Made by a program: the position numbers and the translations under genes. A DNA stretch of 64,000 nt from Pacificimonas sp963710205 (GTDB taxonomy: Bacteria; Pseudomonadota; Alphaproteobacteria; Sphingomonadales; Sphingomonadaceae): the NCBI GenBank assembly GCA_963710205.1, contig CAVPZG010000004.1, forward strand, positions 186,001-250,000. Reading direction: 5' to 3'. The notes under the pieces are model-generated. The model worked only from the letters and a program-made list of their open reading frames with translations. It made no database searches and had not been told where the DNA came from. Positions 15,123-24,593 of the stretch are shown here, one piece after another. Within the stretch, counting starts at the first letter, position 1. Every line of letters begins with the position of its first letter.

Positions 15123-18107
15123 GTGACAAAATCTTTTTACCGCACAGCATTGTGCACCAGCTCGGCGCTCGTCGTCGCAGCCGCTTTCGCGGCGCCGTCT
15201 TTCGCTCAGGATGCTGAGCCCTCTGACGCGGGTGTCGTCCCGCAGGAGGCCGCACAGCAGAACCCCGATCTCGGCGGTAACGTGATCGTCGTGACGGGTA
15301 CCCGTCTGACGAATCCCAACCTCGAGCAGGCCAGCCCCGTCGCGGTTGTGACTTCGGAAGAAATCGAGCTTCGCCAGTCCACGGTCGTGGAAGAATTTCT
15401 CCGCGAAATTCCCGGCATTACGCCGAGCATCGGCTCGCAGGTCAATAACGGCAACGGTGGCTCGACGTTCGTCGATCTTCGCGGCATCGGTGCAAACCGC
15501 AACCTGACGCTTCTCGATGGAACGCGCATCGTGCCGTCGGGTCTCGGTGGTCTGACGAACGTCGACGTGGTTCCGGTCGCTCTCATCGAGCGCACGGACG
15601 TCCTGACGGGCGGTGCTGGCGCCGCTTATGGTGCGGACGCGATTTCCGGTGTCGTCAACTTCGTAACGAAGAGCGATTTCGAAGGGCTTGACCTGTCGCT
15701 GCAGAATGCGCTGACCGAAGAGGGTGACGGCCATACCTTCCGCTTCGACATGACGGTCGGTGCCAACACCGATGACGGCCGCGGCAATGCCGTGCTGTCC
15801 GTCGGTTACACCGACCGCGACGAGGTATTTCAGGGTGATCGTCCCTTTGGCTTCGAGAACCTGAGTTCCTTCTCCGGCAACCCCGGTGGTTCGTCGACTA
15901 CCGTTCCTTCGGTGATCACGGTTCCCGGTACCACGGGTGGCACGCTCCAGGTGAGCCCTGATGGCAACAGCCTGCAGCCTTTCTACGCGCCGTTCAACTT
16001 CAACCCCTTCAACCTCTTCCGGCTGCCGCAGGAACAGTTCCGCCTGTACGGTAAGGCGAGCTATGAAATCGTGGATGGCGTAGAAGCTTTCACCGAGGGG
16101 CTGTTCGTTCAGAGCACAACCACAACCAGGATCGCGCCTTCGGGTACGTTCCGGAACGTGCTTACCACGCCGCTGTCCAATCCCTTCCTGCCCGGGGGTA
16201 TCCGCAACCAGATTTGCGGCCTCGACACGGATGGCACGACACCTGGCGTTCAGCCACGTTTCTCGCAGGCGGAATGCGATGCGGCCGCTTTGGCTAGAGA
16301 TCCCAACGATCCGAACTACCGGACTGTCGATCTCGACTATGGTCGCCGGTTCGTAGAGTTCGGTACGCGTGACAACGAGTATGAAACGCAGCTTTTCCAG
16401 ATCAAGGCTGGTTTCCGCGGCGATATTACCGACACGCTCGGGTTCGAGCTGTTTGCCGCTCATGGCGAAAGCGAAAACGACAGTCGTCAGTCGGGCAATG
16501 GTACGCTTTCGCGTCTCCAGCAGTCGGTTCTTTCGACGAGCACGAACGAATGTCTCGACGCATCCAATGGCTGTGTGCCGATCAACCTGTTCGGGCCGCT
16601 TGGCAGTCTGACGCCCGCAGTTCAGGCGTTTCTTGACATTGGTAACAGCGGTAAGACCGAGACATCCCTGACGCAGGCCCAGGGCTTCATCACGGGTGAC
16701 TTCGGTTTTGCAATTCCTTCGGCGGAAACGCCGGTTTCGGTCGTGCTGGGCGGCGAATATCGTCGCTACTCGGCGGGCACGTCTTCCGACATTCTGACCC
16801 AGACGCCTGGTGAAGTTCTCGGTAACGGTGCTGCAAACCCTGACAGCTTCGGTGAATATGATGTCTTCGAGGCCTTCGGTGAGCTTGCTATCCCGCTGAT
16901 CGAAAATGGTTTCATCGAGGAGGCAACGCTGCTTCTGGGTGGCCGTGTGTCCGACTACTCCACGACTGGTACGGAATATACCTACCGCGCGGGTGGTACG
17001 ATCACGCCAATCGACGGCTTCCAGATCCGCGGCAACTATCAGCGTGTGACACGTGCGCCTAACATTGGTGAACTGTTCTCGCCTCAGGTGACCGGCCTTG
17101 ATAACTTCGACTCCGACCCCTGCGTTGGTGCGGCACCGGTAGCAGACGCCGCGCTGCGCGCGGTCTGTCTGGCCCAGGGCGCGCCGGCGAGCTCAATCGG
17201 CAATATCATTGTCGATCCAGCTGGCCAGGTGAACGTTACGACGGGCGGCAATCCCGACCTGGCCGCGGAGAAGGCCAACACCTGGACAATTGGCGCGATC
17301 TTCACGCCGACGTTCGTTTCAGGCTTCTCGATGACGATCGACTATTACAATATCGATCTGAAAGACGCGATCACCTCGCCCACCGTGGACGATGCCTTCA
17401 TTAACTGTTTCGGCACCAATTTCCGGACAAGTCCATCAGTGACGGCTGCGTCGGCATCGGATCCTGGTTGCACCAGCATCCGTCGCAACCCCGCAACCGG
17501 CAACCTGTTCGGTTCGGTCGCGACGACACTCGGTATCCCGTTGGTCACCACCAACCAGGGCCGCATCCAGACCGATGGTATCGACCTCACGCTGAACTAT
17601 CAGCGTGACCTCGGTTTCGCAGGCCTCGCGTTGAACTTCGTCGGTAACTGGACGAACTCCAACACCTTCGATCCGAACCAGGACAACCCTGATGACGTCG
17701 TGTTCGAATGCGCTGGTTTCTTCGGAACCAACTGCGGCTCGATCATTCCTGAGTTCTCGTTCAATCAGCGGACAACGCTGAGCTTCGATACCGTCGATGT
17801 CTCGCTGCTGTGGCGCTGGCTTGATCGTGTCGATCTGGAGCGTTCGGTATTTGATGACTCGGGCGAGTCTCCATTCCTGGACGAGTATGAATCGATCCCG
17901 TCGGAGCATTATTTCGACCTTTCGCTTCGCTCACAGGTCATGGACAACCTGGCTCTCGTCGGAACCGTCTCCAACCTGCTGGACAACAAGCCAAAGGTTG
18001 TAGGTAGCAATATCGGTTCGACAGCCTTCAACAGCGGCAACATCTTCCCGTCCACTTACGACCCGCTCGGTCGTCGGTATTCGGTTACGGCGCGTCTGAC
18101 TTTCTGA
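15123..18107 (+). CDS. TonB-dependent outer-membrane receptor
   Basis: 994-residue outer-membrane transporter. A Sec signal peptide ends near ...AFAAPSFAQ (residue 29); a TonB-box-like NVIVVTGTRLTNPNLEQASP follows. The plug has EEFLREIPGITPSIGSQVNNGNGGSTFVDLRGIGANRNLTLLDG, and the long barrel ends in an aromatic C-terminus (RRYSVTARLTF), as required for BamA insertion. The start is GTG at 15123, preceded by AGGGA. The Asn/Gly-rich plug is typical of sphingomonad receptors for peptides, glycans or siderophores; the ligand cannot be read. Codon use shows less extreme GC than its neighbours, consistent with high expression. A strong terminator follows. Confidence 0.92.
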   Translation: MTKSFYRTALCTSSALVVAAAFAAPSFAQDAEPSDAGVVPQEAAQQNPDLGGNVIVVTGTRLTNPNLEQASPVAVVTSEEIELRQSTVVEEFLREIPGITPSIGSQVNNGNGGSTFVDLRGIGANRNLTLLDGTRIVPSGLGGLTNVDVVPVALIERTDVLTGGAGAAYGADAISGVVNFVTKSDFEGLDLSLQNALTEEGDGHTFRFDMTVGANTDDGRGNAVLSVGYTDRDEVFQGDRPFGFENLSSFSGNPGGSSTTVPSVITVPGTTGGTLQVSPDGNSLQPFYAPFNFNPFNLFRLPQEQFRLYGKASYEIVDGVEAFTEGLFVQSTTTTRIAPSGTFRNVLTTPLSNPFLPGGIRNQICGLDTDGTTPGVQPRFSQAECDAAALARDPNDPNYRTVDLDYGRRFVEFGTRDNEYETQLFQIKAGFRGDITDTLGFELFAAHGESENDSRQSGNGTLSRLQQSVLSTSTNECLDASNGCVPINLFGPLGSLTPAVQAFLDIGNSGKTETSLTQAQGFITGDFGFAIPSAETPVSVVLGGEYRRYSAGTSSDILTQTPGEVLGNGAANPDSFGEYDVFEAFGELAIPLIENGFIEEATLLLGGRVSDYSTTGTEYTYRAGGTITPIDGFQIRGNYQRVTRAPNIGELFSPQVTGLDNFDSDPCVGAAPVADAALRAVCLAQGAPASSIGNIIVDPAGQVNVTTGGNPDLAAEKANTWTIGAIFTPTFVSGFSMTIDYYNIDLKDAITSPTVDDAFINCFGTNFRTSPSVTAASASDPGCTSIRRNPATGNLFGSVATTLGIPLVTTNQGRIQTDGIDLTLNYQRDLGFAGLALNFVGNWTNSNTFDPNQDNPDDVVFECAGFFGTNCGSIIPEFSFNQRTTLSFDTVDVSLLWRWLDRVDLERSVFDDSGESPFLDEYESIPSEHYFDLSLRSQVMDNLALVGTVSNLLDNKPKVVGSNIGSTAFNSGNIFPSTYDPLGRRYSVTARLTF

Positions 18108-18136
18108 CGTACCGCAAGTTGCAACGGTGAAAACAG

Positions 18137-18172
18137 TCCGGGGGCGAGCGTTTGCTCGTCCCCGGATTTTTT
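18137..18172 (+). terminator. Rho-independent terminator after the TonB-dependent receptor
   Basis: A 13-bp stem (18137-18149 with 18154-18166, one G-T wobble), a GTTT loop, and six T residues at 18167-18172. It lies 29 bases after the receptor stop. Confidence 0.9.
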
Positions 18173-18226
18173 GTTAGTCACTCATATCGCCGTGGCTGGC
18201 GGCCAGAGTGAATGATGGAGTGAGTT

Positions 18227-18499
18227 ATGAAATTCGGTGTTTTCATGGCAACGGCGACGCTTGCTGCTTCGGCATCGCTGATCGCGGTTTCGCCTGCTAA
18301 CGCTGCGGAACAGGACGAGAGTGTCCAGGTGAAAAAGGATGACGAACTGGTCTGCAAGAGGTTCGCCGTCACGGGCTCGCGTGTGAAGCAGCGAGTTTGT
18401 CGGACGGAAGCGCAGTGGGAACGCATCGCCGAAGCTGGCCGTCGCAACGCGGCGAGCATTCAGGGCGACGGCGTCAATTCTACGCGTCCTGACAGCTGA
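18227..18499 (+). CDS. Small secreted protein with paired cysteines, unknown function
   Basis: 90 residues. A signal peptide (FMATATLAASASLIAVSPANA, cleavage about residue 26) leads a 64-residue mature part with ELVCKRFAVTGSRVKQRVCRTEAQWERI. Short secreted proteins with this C-x-(R)-x-VTGSR-x-(K/R)-x-VC pattern are common in sphingomonads and have no known function; the two cysteines probably form a disulfide. GGAG lies six bases ahead of the ATG. It stands alone after a terminator and converges on the next gene. Confidence 0.75.
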   Translation: MKFGVFMATATLAASASLIAVSPANAAEQDESVQVKKDDELVCKRFAVTGSRVKQRVCRTEAQWERIAEAGRRNAASIQGDGVNSTRPDS

Positions 18500-18563
18500 G
18501 GGCTTGGTCTCTCGGCTCGTACTGGCCTGACTGGCAGTTATTTTATTTTGCCGAACAGTCGAC

Positions 18564-19115
18564 TTAGCTGACGCGCTTTACTCTCATAAATCCCGGAACG
18601 CGCTCGGAAGAGAGCCTGTAGCCACCGAGCCCGCTCTCTTTTATGGAAATCTGGTCGCCGTCCCGCAACAGGCGGCGCATCGTGGCCTTGGAGGTTTCCT
18701 CCCAGACCTGTCCATTTGCGAGCGCGAACCGAGCCAGGCCGCCCCTGTCATACTTGATGATGGCAATCGTGGAGGCAAGGACACCATTCTCGATTTGCAT
18801 TGCAGGAGGCTCGGCTGCCGCGTCGATGCCTGAACCGGCAATATCGGCCTTGTCTCGTGGCAGGCCAAATTCCCTTGCTGCGCGGGTCGCGTCGATAGCC
18901 TGGAGCTCGTCAACGCGCGCGCTCGCCGCCGCCATAGCGCTATCATAGCAGGCCAACCGCTCATCATTGCCGGCCATTTTCGAACATGTCTGAAAAGGTC
19001 CAAGGATGTTCTCTGGCGTTGCCCCTTCCCGAGCCTCGGCAAAAGCCGGAAGCGGACTCGCGGCAACGGCGGCGGTCACAAGAGCCATGAAGGCGGTACG
19101 ATGGATCATGGCCAT
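18564..19115 (-). CDS. Secreted protein of unknown function (sphingomonad type, VasI/TagO-like N-terminus)
   Basis: About 183 residues with a signal peptide (TAFMALVTAAVAASPLPAFA). The mature N-terminus has CSKMAGNDERLACYDSAM, a pattern shared with periplasmic proteins of the VasI/TagO kind, in which two cysteines bracket a short helix. The C-terminal half (LANGQVWEETSKATMRRLL, QISIKESGLGGYRL, MRVKRV) looks like a small beta domain often seen after that motif in sphingomonads. No secretion-system genes are nearby. The start is uncertain: ATGs occur at 19166, 19115 and 19109. Confidence 0.7.
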   Translation of the reverse strand: MAMIHRTAFMALVTAAVAASPLPAFAEAREGATPENILGPFQTCSKMAGNDERLACYDSAMAAASARVDELQAIDATRAAREFGLPRDKADIAGSGIDAAAEPPAMQIENGVLASTIAIIKYDRGGLARFALANGQVWEETSKATMRRLLRDGDQISIKESGLGGYRLSSERVPGFMRVKRVS

Positions 19116-19291
19116 TTCGATAATGGAATTCGGTCGCGACGGAAAGGCTTCATTGAAATACCGCAAAGAAAGACAATAATATATGAATGGAGGGCGGCAA
19201 AACCGGGCAATTCACCTATAGCGGTAGCGCTCTTTTCCTGAACCAGTATTCCTTCGGCCGTTTCGCGTATGAGAGCCGGATCGCGAAAGGA

Positions 19292-21064
19292 TCACGGATA
19301 GCTGACCCGTTGCCGCGGAAGTGAAATGGTTGCCACCATGCCGCCTTCATCCCGGTTTTTGAGATTTAGTTTTCCATCATGCAATTCGACAAATTGACGG
19401 ACGAGAGCCAGTCCAAGGCCCACCCCGCCATATTTCCGCGCCTCTGTTTGTTCCGCCTGAACGAAGGGATCCTGGACGGTTTGCAACATATCGTTGGAAA
19501 TGCCGATCCCGTTGTCCTCGACCAGAATATCCACTCCGCCGTCCCTTGTGCGGCTTAGTCTCAGATGGATTTCCGGTTCACCTTCGCAGAACTTTGCCGC
19601 GTTTTCGATGAGATTGATCATTGCCTGACGCAGCAGACGCTGATCGCCGCGGAAAAGGAGGGGCTGCTTCGGCAGATCCTCCACAAACGCTATGGGTTTT
19701 TCGCGTGGACGTGCGGCCACCAGCATTCTTGCACTACGCATCAGTTCGCCAAGGTCGAATTCGCTTTCCTTGACCTTGATCTTGCCCGCCTCGATGCGCG
19801 CCAAGTCGAGAAGATCATCGACGATGGCGAGAAGGTGCTGGCCGCTGTCGGAAATCACCTTGGCATAACCGGAATGGCGCACCGGGTCCTCGCGGCCGCG
19901 GTCGTGATCCTGACCGATCAGGTCGGCAAAGCCAATCACGGCATTTAGCGGCGTTCTGAGCTCATGGCTCATCTTGGCCAGAAATTCGGACTTTGCGGTG
20001 TTGGCGGCTTCGGCCTTGTCACGGGCGGCCATCAGGTCCGCCTGCAGGGCGAGTAGCTGCTGCTCGTTGGCTTTCAGCGCGGTGATGTCGACATGATTGA
20101 TGGCGATGTGGCCGTTCGATAGCGGCTCTATGCTGGTTTGATACCAGCGTCCGCCAAGTGCAAATGTCTGGCTGAAGGTGGAAGGCACGGGACCGACCCG
20201 GCGAAGAACCGTGTCTTCGGGAAGCGCGTAGCTGCTTTCCGTTTCCATGTCGCGCCAGTGCTGACCACGCGTCAGCGTCCCTGCCCCGATCAGCTGCCTG
20301 TACGCCTCGTTCCACAGCAGCAGCGCGCCTTCCTCGTCGAACAGCGCGAACGCCTCGGCGGAGCGGGAAAATTCGGACCATAATTCCTGTGCCGCTGCCA
20401 GCGCAGCCTGCGCGGAGACGGCTTCTGATCGTGCGACAAGCTCGCTTCGCAGGGAAGCCGCATTGATCGCCATGCCGAACAATATCACAAGGAGGAAGGC
20501 AAGGCCCAGCAGCGCGAGCACGATGTACGGACCCGTCGCGCGCGTCGCAAAGACGAAGATATAGCTCAGAACGACGGGGATGGTGAAGGCAGCGGCGGCG
20601 CGCGGGGCGGAGCTTAGCGTCACGGTTGCGGCCACGGCGAGGCTAAGCGCGACCAGGGATACGGCAACCTGATTCGGTGCGGGTAGATAGGGAATGGCGA
20701 AACCGGTCAGGCCCCAGGTCAGGCCTGCCAGAAATGATTGAGGCACCGCATTGCTGAGCATCCTGCGCGCGCGGTCTTCCGTGATCTCCTTGTTGCGGAC
20801 CCGGTATCGGCGCACTGACTGCAACGCCAGGAGGGCTGCGAAAAACACACCCCAGACCAGTTCCAGCCTCCACGGGACAAGCCGCCAGGTGACAATGATG
20901 CAGCCGATACCCGCGAGCGCGCCGATGATGAGATTCAGAACCGTCTGACGGGCGAACATGGCCGCATAGGCGCGTGGTCCGAAAGGCCCGTCCGCCTCCA
21001 TGGCGGAAAGTCGCGGTCTCTCCCAGTCCTTGAAGCGGCCCACAAGGCGGTTCAGCAAGTCCAA
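19292..21064 (-). CDS. Membrane-bound PAS-domain sensor histidine kinase
   Basis: 590 residues. Residues about 45-210 carry six or seven hydrophobic segments forming a membrane sensor (LNLIIGALAGIGCIIVTW, VWGVFFAALLALQ, VVLSYIFVFAT, LALLGLAFLLVILFG). A PAS-like domain follows (AFALFDEEGALLLWNEAYRQL), then a coiled coil and the HisKA domain with KMSHELRTPLNAVIGFADL, and a HATPase with NLIENAAKFCEGEP, LVEDNGIGIS and GGVGLGLALVRQFVELHDG. The start codon is TTG at 21064 with GGGGAG just ahead; ATG at 21001 is the alternative. No response regulator is adjacent. Confidence 0.85.
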   Translation of the reverse strand: MDLLNRLVGRFKDWERPRLSAMEADGPFGPRAYAAMFARQTVLNLIIGALAGIGCIIVTWRLVPWRLELVWGVFFAALLALQSVRRYRVRNKEITEDRARRMLSNAVPQSFLAGLTWGLTGFAIPYLPAPNQVAVSLVALSLAVAATVTLSSAPRAAAAFTIPVVLSYIFVFATRATGPYIVLALLGLAFLLVILFGMAINAASLRSELVARSEAVSAQAALAAAQELWSEFSRSAEAFALFDEEGALLLWNEAYRQLIGAGTLTRGQHWRDMETESSYALPEDTVLRRVGPVPSTFSQTFALGGRWYQTSIEPLSNGHIAINHVDITALKANEQQLLALQADLMAARDKAEAANTAKSEFLAKMSHELRTPLNAVIGFADLIGQDHDRGREDPVRHSGYAKVISDSGQHLLAIVDDLLDLARIEAGKIKVKESEFDLGELMRSARMLVAARPREKPIAFVEDLPKQPLLFRGDQRLLRQAMINLIENAAKFCEGEPEIHLRLSRTRDGGVDILVEDNGIGISNDMLQTVQDPFVQAEQTEARKYGGVGLGLALVRQFVELHDGKLNLKNRDEGGMVATISLPRQRVSYP

Positions 21065-21070
21065 TTCTCC

Positions 21071-21116
21071 CCTATGGCTGTCACCCTAGCCGAGAAGGAA
21101 GGGTGACCGCCATAGG
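21071..21116. other. Long hairpin between clpB and the PAS kinase gene
   Basis: 17-bp arms (21071-21087 and 21100-21116) with one mismatch and a 12-base loop, starting 3 bases after the clpB stop on the minus strand. No T-run follows in either direction, so it is not a classical terminator; it may protect the clpB mRNA 3' end or slow readthrough into the kinase gene. Confidence 0.6.
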
Positions 21117-21119
21117 ATC

Positions 21120-23705
21120 TTATGAAACCGGCCTGTCGACACTGAACGACAGTTCCTTGTCGCCCTCGTTGATCCGCACTGTGGATCCATCAGGCACGTC
21201 ACCTGACAAAATCATGTCGGCCAGGGGATCCTGAACATAGCGCTGGATTGCCCGTTTGAGCGGACGCGCGCCATAAACGGGGTCGTAACCCACCCTGCCG
21301 ATCCAGGCGCGGGCTTCGGCCGTCAGGTCGAGTGTGATCTTGCGGTCCACCAGCAATTTCTCGACGCGGGCAAGCTGGATGTCGACGATCGGTCCCATAT
21401 GCATTTCGGCGAGGCGGTGGAACAGGATGATGTCATCGAGCCGGTTGAGGAATTCCGGACGGAAGTGACCGCGTACGGATTCCATCACCTGATCCTCGAC
21501 CTCCGAAACGTTCTGGTCGGCGCGCAGTTCGGAGAGATATTGCGAGCCGAGGTTGGAGGTGAGGATGACGATGGTATTTGAAAAGTCGACCACATGGCCA
21601 TGGCTGTCCGACAGGCGGCCGTCGTCGAGCAGCTGCAGGAGTACGTTGAAGACGTCGGGGTGCGCCTTTTCGACTTCGTCGAACAGGACAACCTGGTAGG
21701 GTTTGCGGCGGACAGCCTCGGTCAGTGCGCCGCCCTCATCATAGCCGACATAGCCGGGAGGGGCGCCGATCAGACGGGCGACGGCGTGCTTTTCCATATA
21801 TTCCGACATGTCGATGCGGACCATCGCATTCGGGTCATCGAACAGGAAGTTGGCGAGGGACTTGGTGAGTTCGGTCTTGCCGACGCCGGTGGGGCCGAGG
21901 AAGAGGAAGCTGCCGAGGGGGCGGTTCGGATCCTTGAGGCCGGCGCGGGCACGGCGGACGGCCTTGGAGACGGCGCGAACGGCGTCTTCCTGGCCGATGA
22001 CGCGCTTGCCGAGTTCGGCCTCCATGTTGAGCAGTTTTTCGCGCTCCCCCTCCATCATCCGCTCGACGGGAATGCCGGTCCAGCGGGCGACGACGGAGGC
22101 GATGTCGTCGCCAGTGACTTCCTCGCGCAGCATGGCACCTTCGGAGGCCTGCGCGGCTTCCGCGAGCTGTTTTTCGAGTTTCGGGATCTCGCCGTAGCTG
22201 AGTTCGCCCGCGCGCTGCAGATTGCCCTCGCGCTGGACCTGTTCGAGTTCGATGCGGGCCTGGTCGAGCTGTTCCTTGATGACCTGCTCGGCGTCGATCT
22301 TGTCGCGTTCCGCCTGCCAGCGCTGGGTCAGGGAGGCAGACTGTTCCTCGAGGTCCACGAGTTCCTTCTGAAGCGTGTCGAGGCGCGATTTCGAGGCGTC
22401 GTCAAATTCCTTCTGAAGCGCCGATTCCTCGATCTTCAGCTGGATGATGCGGCGGTCGAGATTCTCGATCTCCTCCGGCTTCGACTCCACCTCCATGCGG
22501 ATGCGCGACGCCGCCTCGTCCATCAGGTCGATGGCCTTGTCGGGCAGAAAGCGGTCGCCGATATAGCGGTGCGACAGCTGCGCGGCGGCGACGAGCGCGC
22601 CGTCCGTGATGCGGACGCCGTGATGCAGCTCGTACTTGTCCTTGATCCCGCGCAGGATGGAGATGGTGTCCTCGACGCTGGGCTCGTCGATGACGACGGG
22701 CTGGAAGCGGCGTTCGAGCGCGGCGTCCTTTTCGATATATTTCCGGTACTCGTCGAGCGTCGTCGCGCCGATGCAGTGAAGTTCGCCGCGCGCGAGCGCG
22801 GGCTTGATGAGGTTCGACGCGTCCATCGCGCCGTCGGTCTTGCCCGCGCCGACCAGCGTGTGCATCTCGTCGATGAAGAGGATGATCTGGCCGTCCGAAC
22901 CCTTCACCTCGTCGATGACGCCCTTCAGCCGCTCCTCGAACTCGCCCCGATATTTCGCGCCCGCGATGAGCGCCCCCATGTCGAGCGACATCAGCGTCCG
23001 GTTCTTGATGCCGTCGGGGACGTCGCCATTGGCGATGCGGAGCGCCAGCCCCTCGGCGATGGCGGTCTTGCCGACGCCGGGATCGCCGATCAGGACGGGA
23101 TTGTTCTTCGTGCGGCGCGCAAGCACCTGGATGGTGCGACGGATTTCCTCGTCGCGGCCGATGATCGGGTCGATCTTGCCCGCCTTCGCCTTTTCCGTGA
23201 GATCCTGCGCGAATTTCTTCAGCGCGTCATATTGCGATTCCGCGCCCGCCGTGTCGGCGGTGCGCCCGCCCGTGAGGTCGCGGATCGCCTCGTTGAGGCC
23301 CTGCGGCGTGACGCCCGCCGTTTTCAGCGCGGTGCCCGCAGCGCCGGGAGAGAGCGCAAGCGCGAGGAGAAGCTGCTGCACGGTGACGAAGCTGTCACCG
23401 ACCTTCTTGGAATTTTCCTCCGCCTGGCCGAGCACGCGGACGCTGTCATTGTCCCAGGCGACGTCCTGCGCGCCCGATCCCGAGACCTGCGCGATCTTGG
23501 CGAGCGCCTGGTCGGTCAGCTGGTTGGCGGTCTTCGCATCGCCGCCCGCCCTCGCGATCAGGCCGGACGCCATGCCCTGCTCGTCGTCGAGAAGCGCCTT
23601 CAGGAGGTGAAGCGGCGCCACGCGCTGGTGGCTGTTCCTGATGGCGACGGTCTGTGCGGCCTGCAGGAAACCCTTGGCGCGGTCGGAAAATTTTTCGATG
23701 TTCAT
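21120..23705 (-). CDS. clpB: ATP-dependent chaperone ClpB
   Basis: 861-residue Hsp100 disaggregase that works with DnaK to rescue aggregated proteins. In order: Clp N-terminal repeats (KFSDRAKGFLQAAQTVAIRN), AAA-1 with Walker A GDPGVGKTAIAEGLA and Walker B ILFIDEMHTLVGAG, the long ClpB-specific coiled-coil middle domain (about residues 400-520), and AAA-2 with GPTGVGKTELTKSLANFL and VVLFDEVEKAHPDVFN. The pore loop GAKYRGEFEERL is present. The start is ATG at 23705 (MNIEKF); the frame is open further upstream but that stretch is the promoter region. Divergent from an ABC ATPase gene. Confidence 0.97.
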   Translation of the reverse strand: MNIEKFSDRAKGFLQAAQTVAIRNSHQRVAPLHLLKALLDDEQGMASGLIARAGGDAKTANQLTDQALAKIAQVSGSGAQDVAWDNDSVRVLGQAEENSKKVGDSFVTVQQLLLALALSPGAAGTALKTAGVTPQGLNEAIRDLTGGRTADTAGAESQYDALKKFAQDLTEKAKAGKIDPIIGRDEEIRRTIQVLARRTKNNPVLIGDPGVGKTAIAEGLALRIANGDVPDGIKNRTLMSLDMGALIAGAKYRGEFEERLKGVIDEVKGSDGQIILFIDEMHTLVGAGKTDGAMDASNLIKPALARGELHCIGATTLDEYRKYIEKDAALERRFQPVVIDEPSVEDTISILRGIKDKYELHHGVRITDGALVAAAQLSHRYIGDRFLPDKAIDLMDEAASRIRMEVESKPEEIENLDRRIIQLKIEESALQKEFDDASKSRLDTLQKELVDLEEQSASLTQRWQAERDKIDAEQVIKEQLDQARIELEQVQREGNLQRAGELSYGEIPKLEKQLAEAAQASEGAMLREEVTGDDIASVVARWTGIPVERMMEGEREKLLNMEAELGKRVIGQEDAVRAVSKAVRRARAGLKDPNRPLGSFLFLGPTGVGKTELTKSLANFLFDDPNAMVRIDMSEYMEKHAVARLIGAPPGYVGYDEGGALTEAVRRKPYQVVLFDEVEKAHPDVFNVLLQLLDDGRLSDSHGHVVDFSNTIVILTSNLGSQYLSELRADQNVSEVEDQVMESVRGHFRPEFLNRLDDIILFHRLAEMHMGPIVDIQLARVEKLLVDRKITLDLTAEARAWIGRVGYDPVYGARPLKRAIQRYVQDPLADMILSGDVPDGSTVRINEGDKELSFSVDRPVS

Positions 23706-23800
23706 AATAGGCCCTTTCACGATCCCGCCTCGACATGAGCACGGGCGACATGTCGGCCAGCCACCCCGAAGGCATGGCAGGAAGACTGTGTTACCCCGAT

Positions 23801-23829
23801 AAGATAGTGAGCGCGAACCGCCCTGCAAG
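23801..23829 (-). promoter_or_regulatory. Sigma32 (RpoH)-like promoter of clpB
   Basis: On the minus strand CTTGCAG (23829-23823) and TATCTT (23806-23801) are separated by 16 bases, within 100 bases of the clpB ATG. The CTTG and CTATCTTA-like elements resemble alphaproteobacterial heat-shock promoters, fitting the gene. Confidence 0.5.
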
Positions 23830-23885
23830 AGCGCTGGCGGCAACACTTGTCACAGGCGCGCGACTGTGGGACGAGTGGTCCTAAC

Positions 23886-24593
23886 ATGTTCGACCTTCGG
23901 CAGATTTCCGTGCGCTATGGCGAGACGGTGGCGCTGCGCCCCGTCACGCTGAAGGTGGAGCCGGGCCGCACGCTGGTGCTGATCGGACCGTCGGGTTCCG
24001 GGAAATCGACCCTGCTGCGGGTCATGGCCGGACTCGTGACGCCGGAGGGCGAGGTTCGCTTCGACGGCGCCCCCGTCACGGACTGGCGGAAGGTGCGGCG
24101 GCGCATCGGCTATGTCATTCAGGATGGCGGCCTGTTCCCGCACCTGACGGCGCGCGAGAATATCCTGCTGATGAGCCGCGAGCTGGGGCTGGATACCGGC
24201 GCGCGGGTCCGGGAACTCGCCGCGCTTACGCATCTGCAGCCCGATCAGCTGGACCGCTATCCGGCGGAACTGTCCGGCGGGCAGCGCCAGCGGGTCGGCA
24301 TCGTCCGCGCGCTGATGCTGGACCCGGACGTGCTGCTGCTGGACGAACCGCTGTCGGCGCTTGACCCCATCATTCGCGCCGGGCTCGCGGACGAACTGAA
24401 GTCGATCATCCAGACGCTGGGGAAGACGGCGGTGCTGGTGACGCACAGCCTGACGGAGGCGCGCTGGTTTTCCGACCGGCTGGTGCTGATGCGCGGCGGA
24501 GGCATCGTTCAGGAGGGCAGTTTTGCGGATTTCGAGGCTGCGCCCGCGGATGGGTTTGTGACGGAATTCATCGAAGCGGAACGCAAACTGTGA
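23886..24593 (+). CDS. ABC transporter ATP-binding protein, osmoprotectant (OsmV/ProV/OpuCA) type
   Basis: About 235 residues. Walker A GPSGSGKSTLLRVMAG, Q-loop VIQDGGLFPHLTARENI, signature LSGGQRQRVGIVRALM, Walker B DVLLLDEPLSALDP and switch His VTHSLTEA are all present, so ATPase activity is expected. It lacks the CBS pair of longer OpuCA/ProV proteins. It starts at ATG 23886 (MFDLRQ) and overlaps the fused binding protein-permease gene by four bases. The pair would form a complete importer for a betaine-like or related cationic compound. Confidence 0.88.
   Translation: MFDLRQISVRYGETVALRPVTLKVEPGRTLVLIGPSGSGKSTLLRVMAGLVTPEGEVRFDGAPVTDWRKVRRRIGYVIQDGGLFPHLTARENILLMSRELGLDTGARVRELAALTHLQPDQLDRYPAELSGGQRQRVGIVRALMLDPDVLLLDEPLSALDPIIRAGLADELKSIIQTLGKTAVLVTHSLTEARWFSDRLVLMRGGGIVQEGSFADFEAAPADGFVTEFIEAERKL

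Noticed and set aside
21594..23738. A 714-codon open frame on the plus strand opposite clpB
   Set aside because: It mirrors the codon structure of clpB; high third-position GC keeps the antisense frame open. The translation has no recognisable family and no ribosome binding site.
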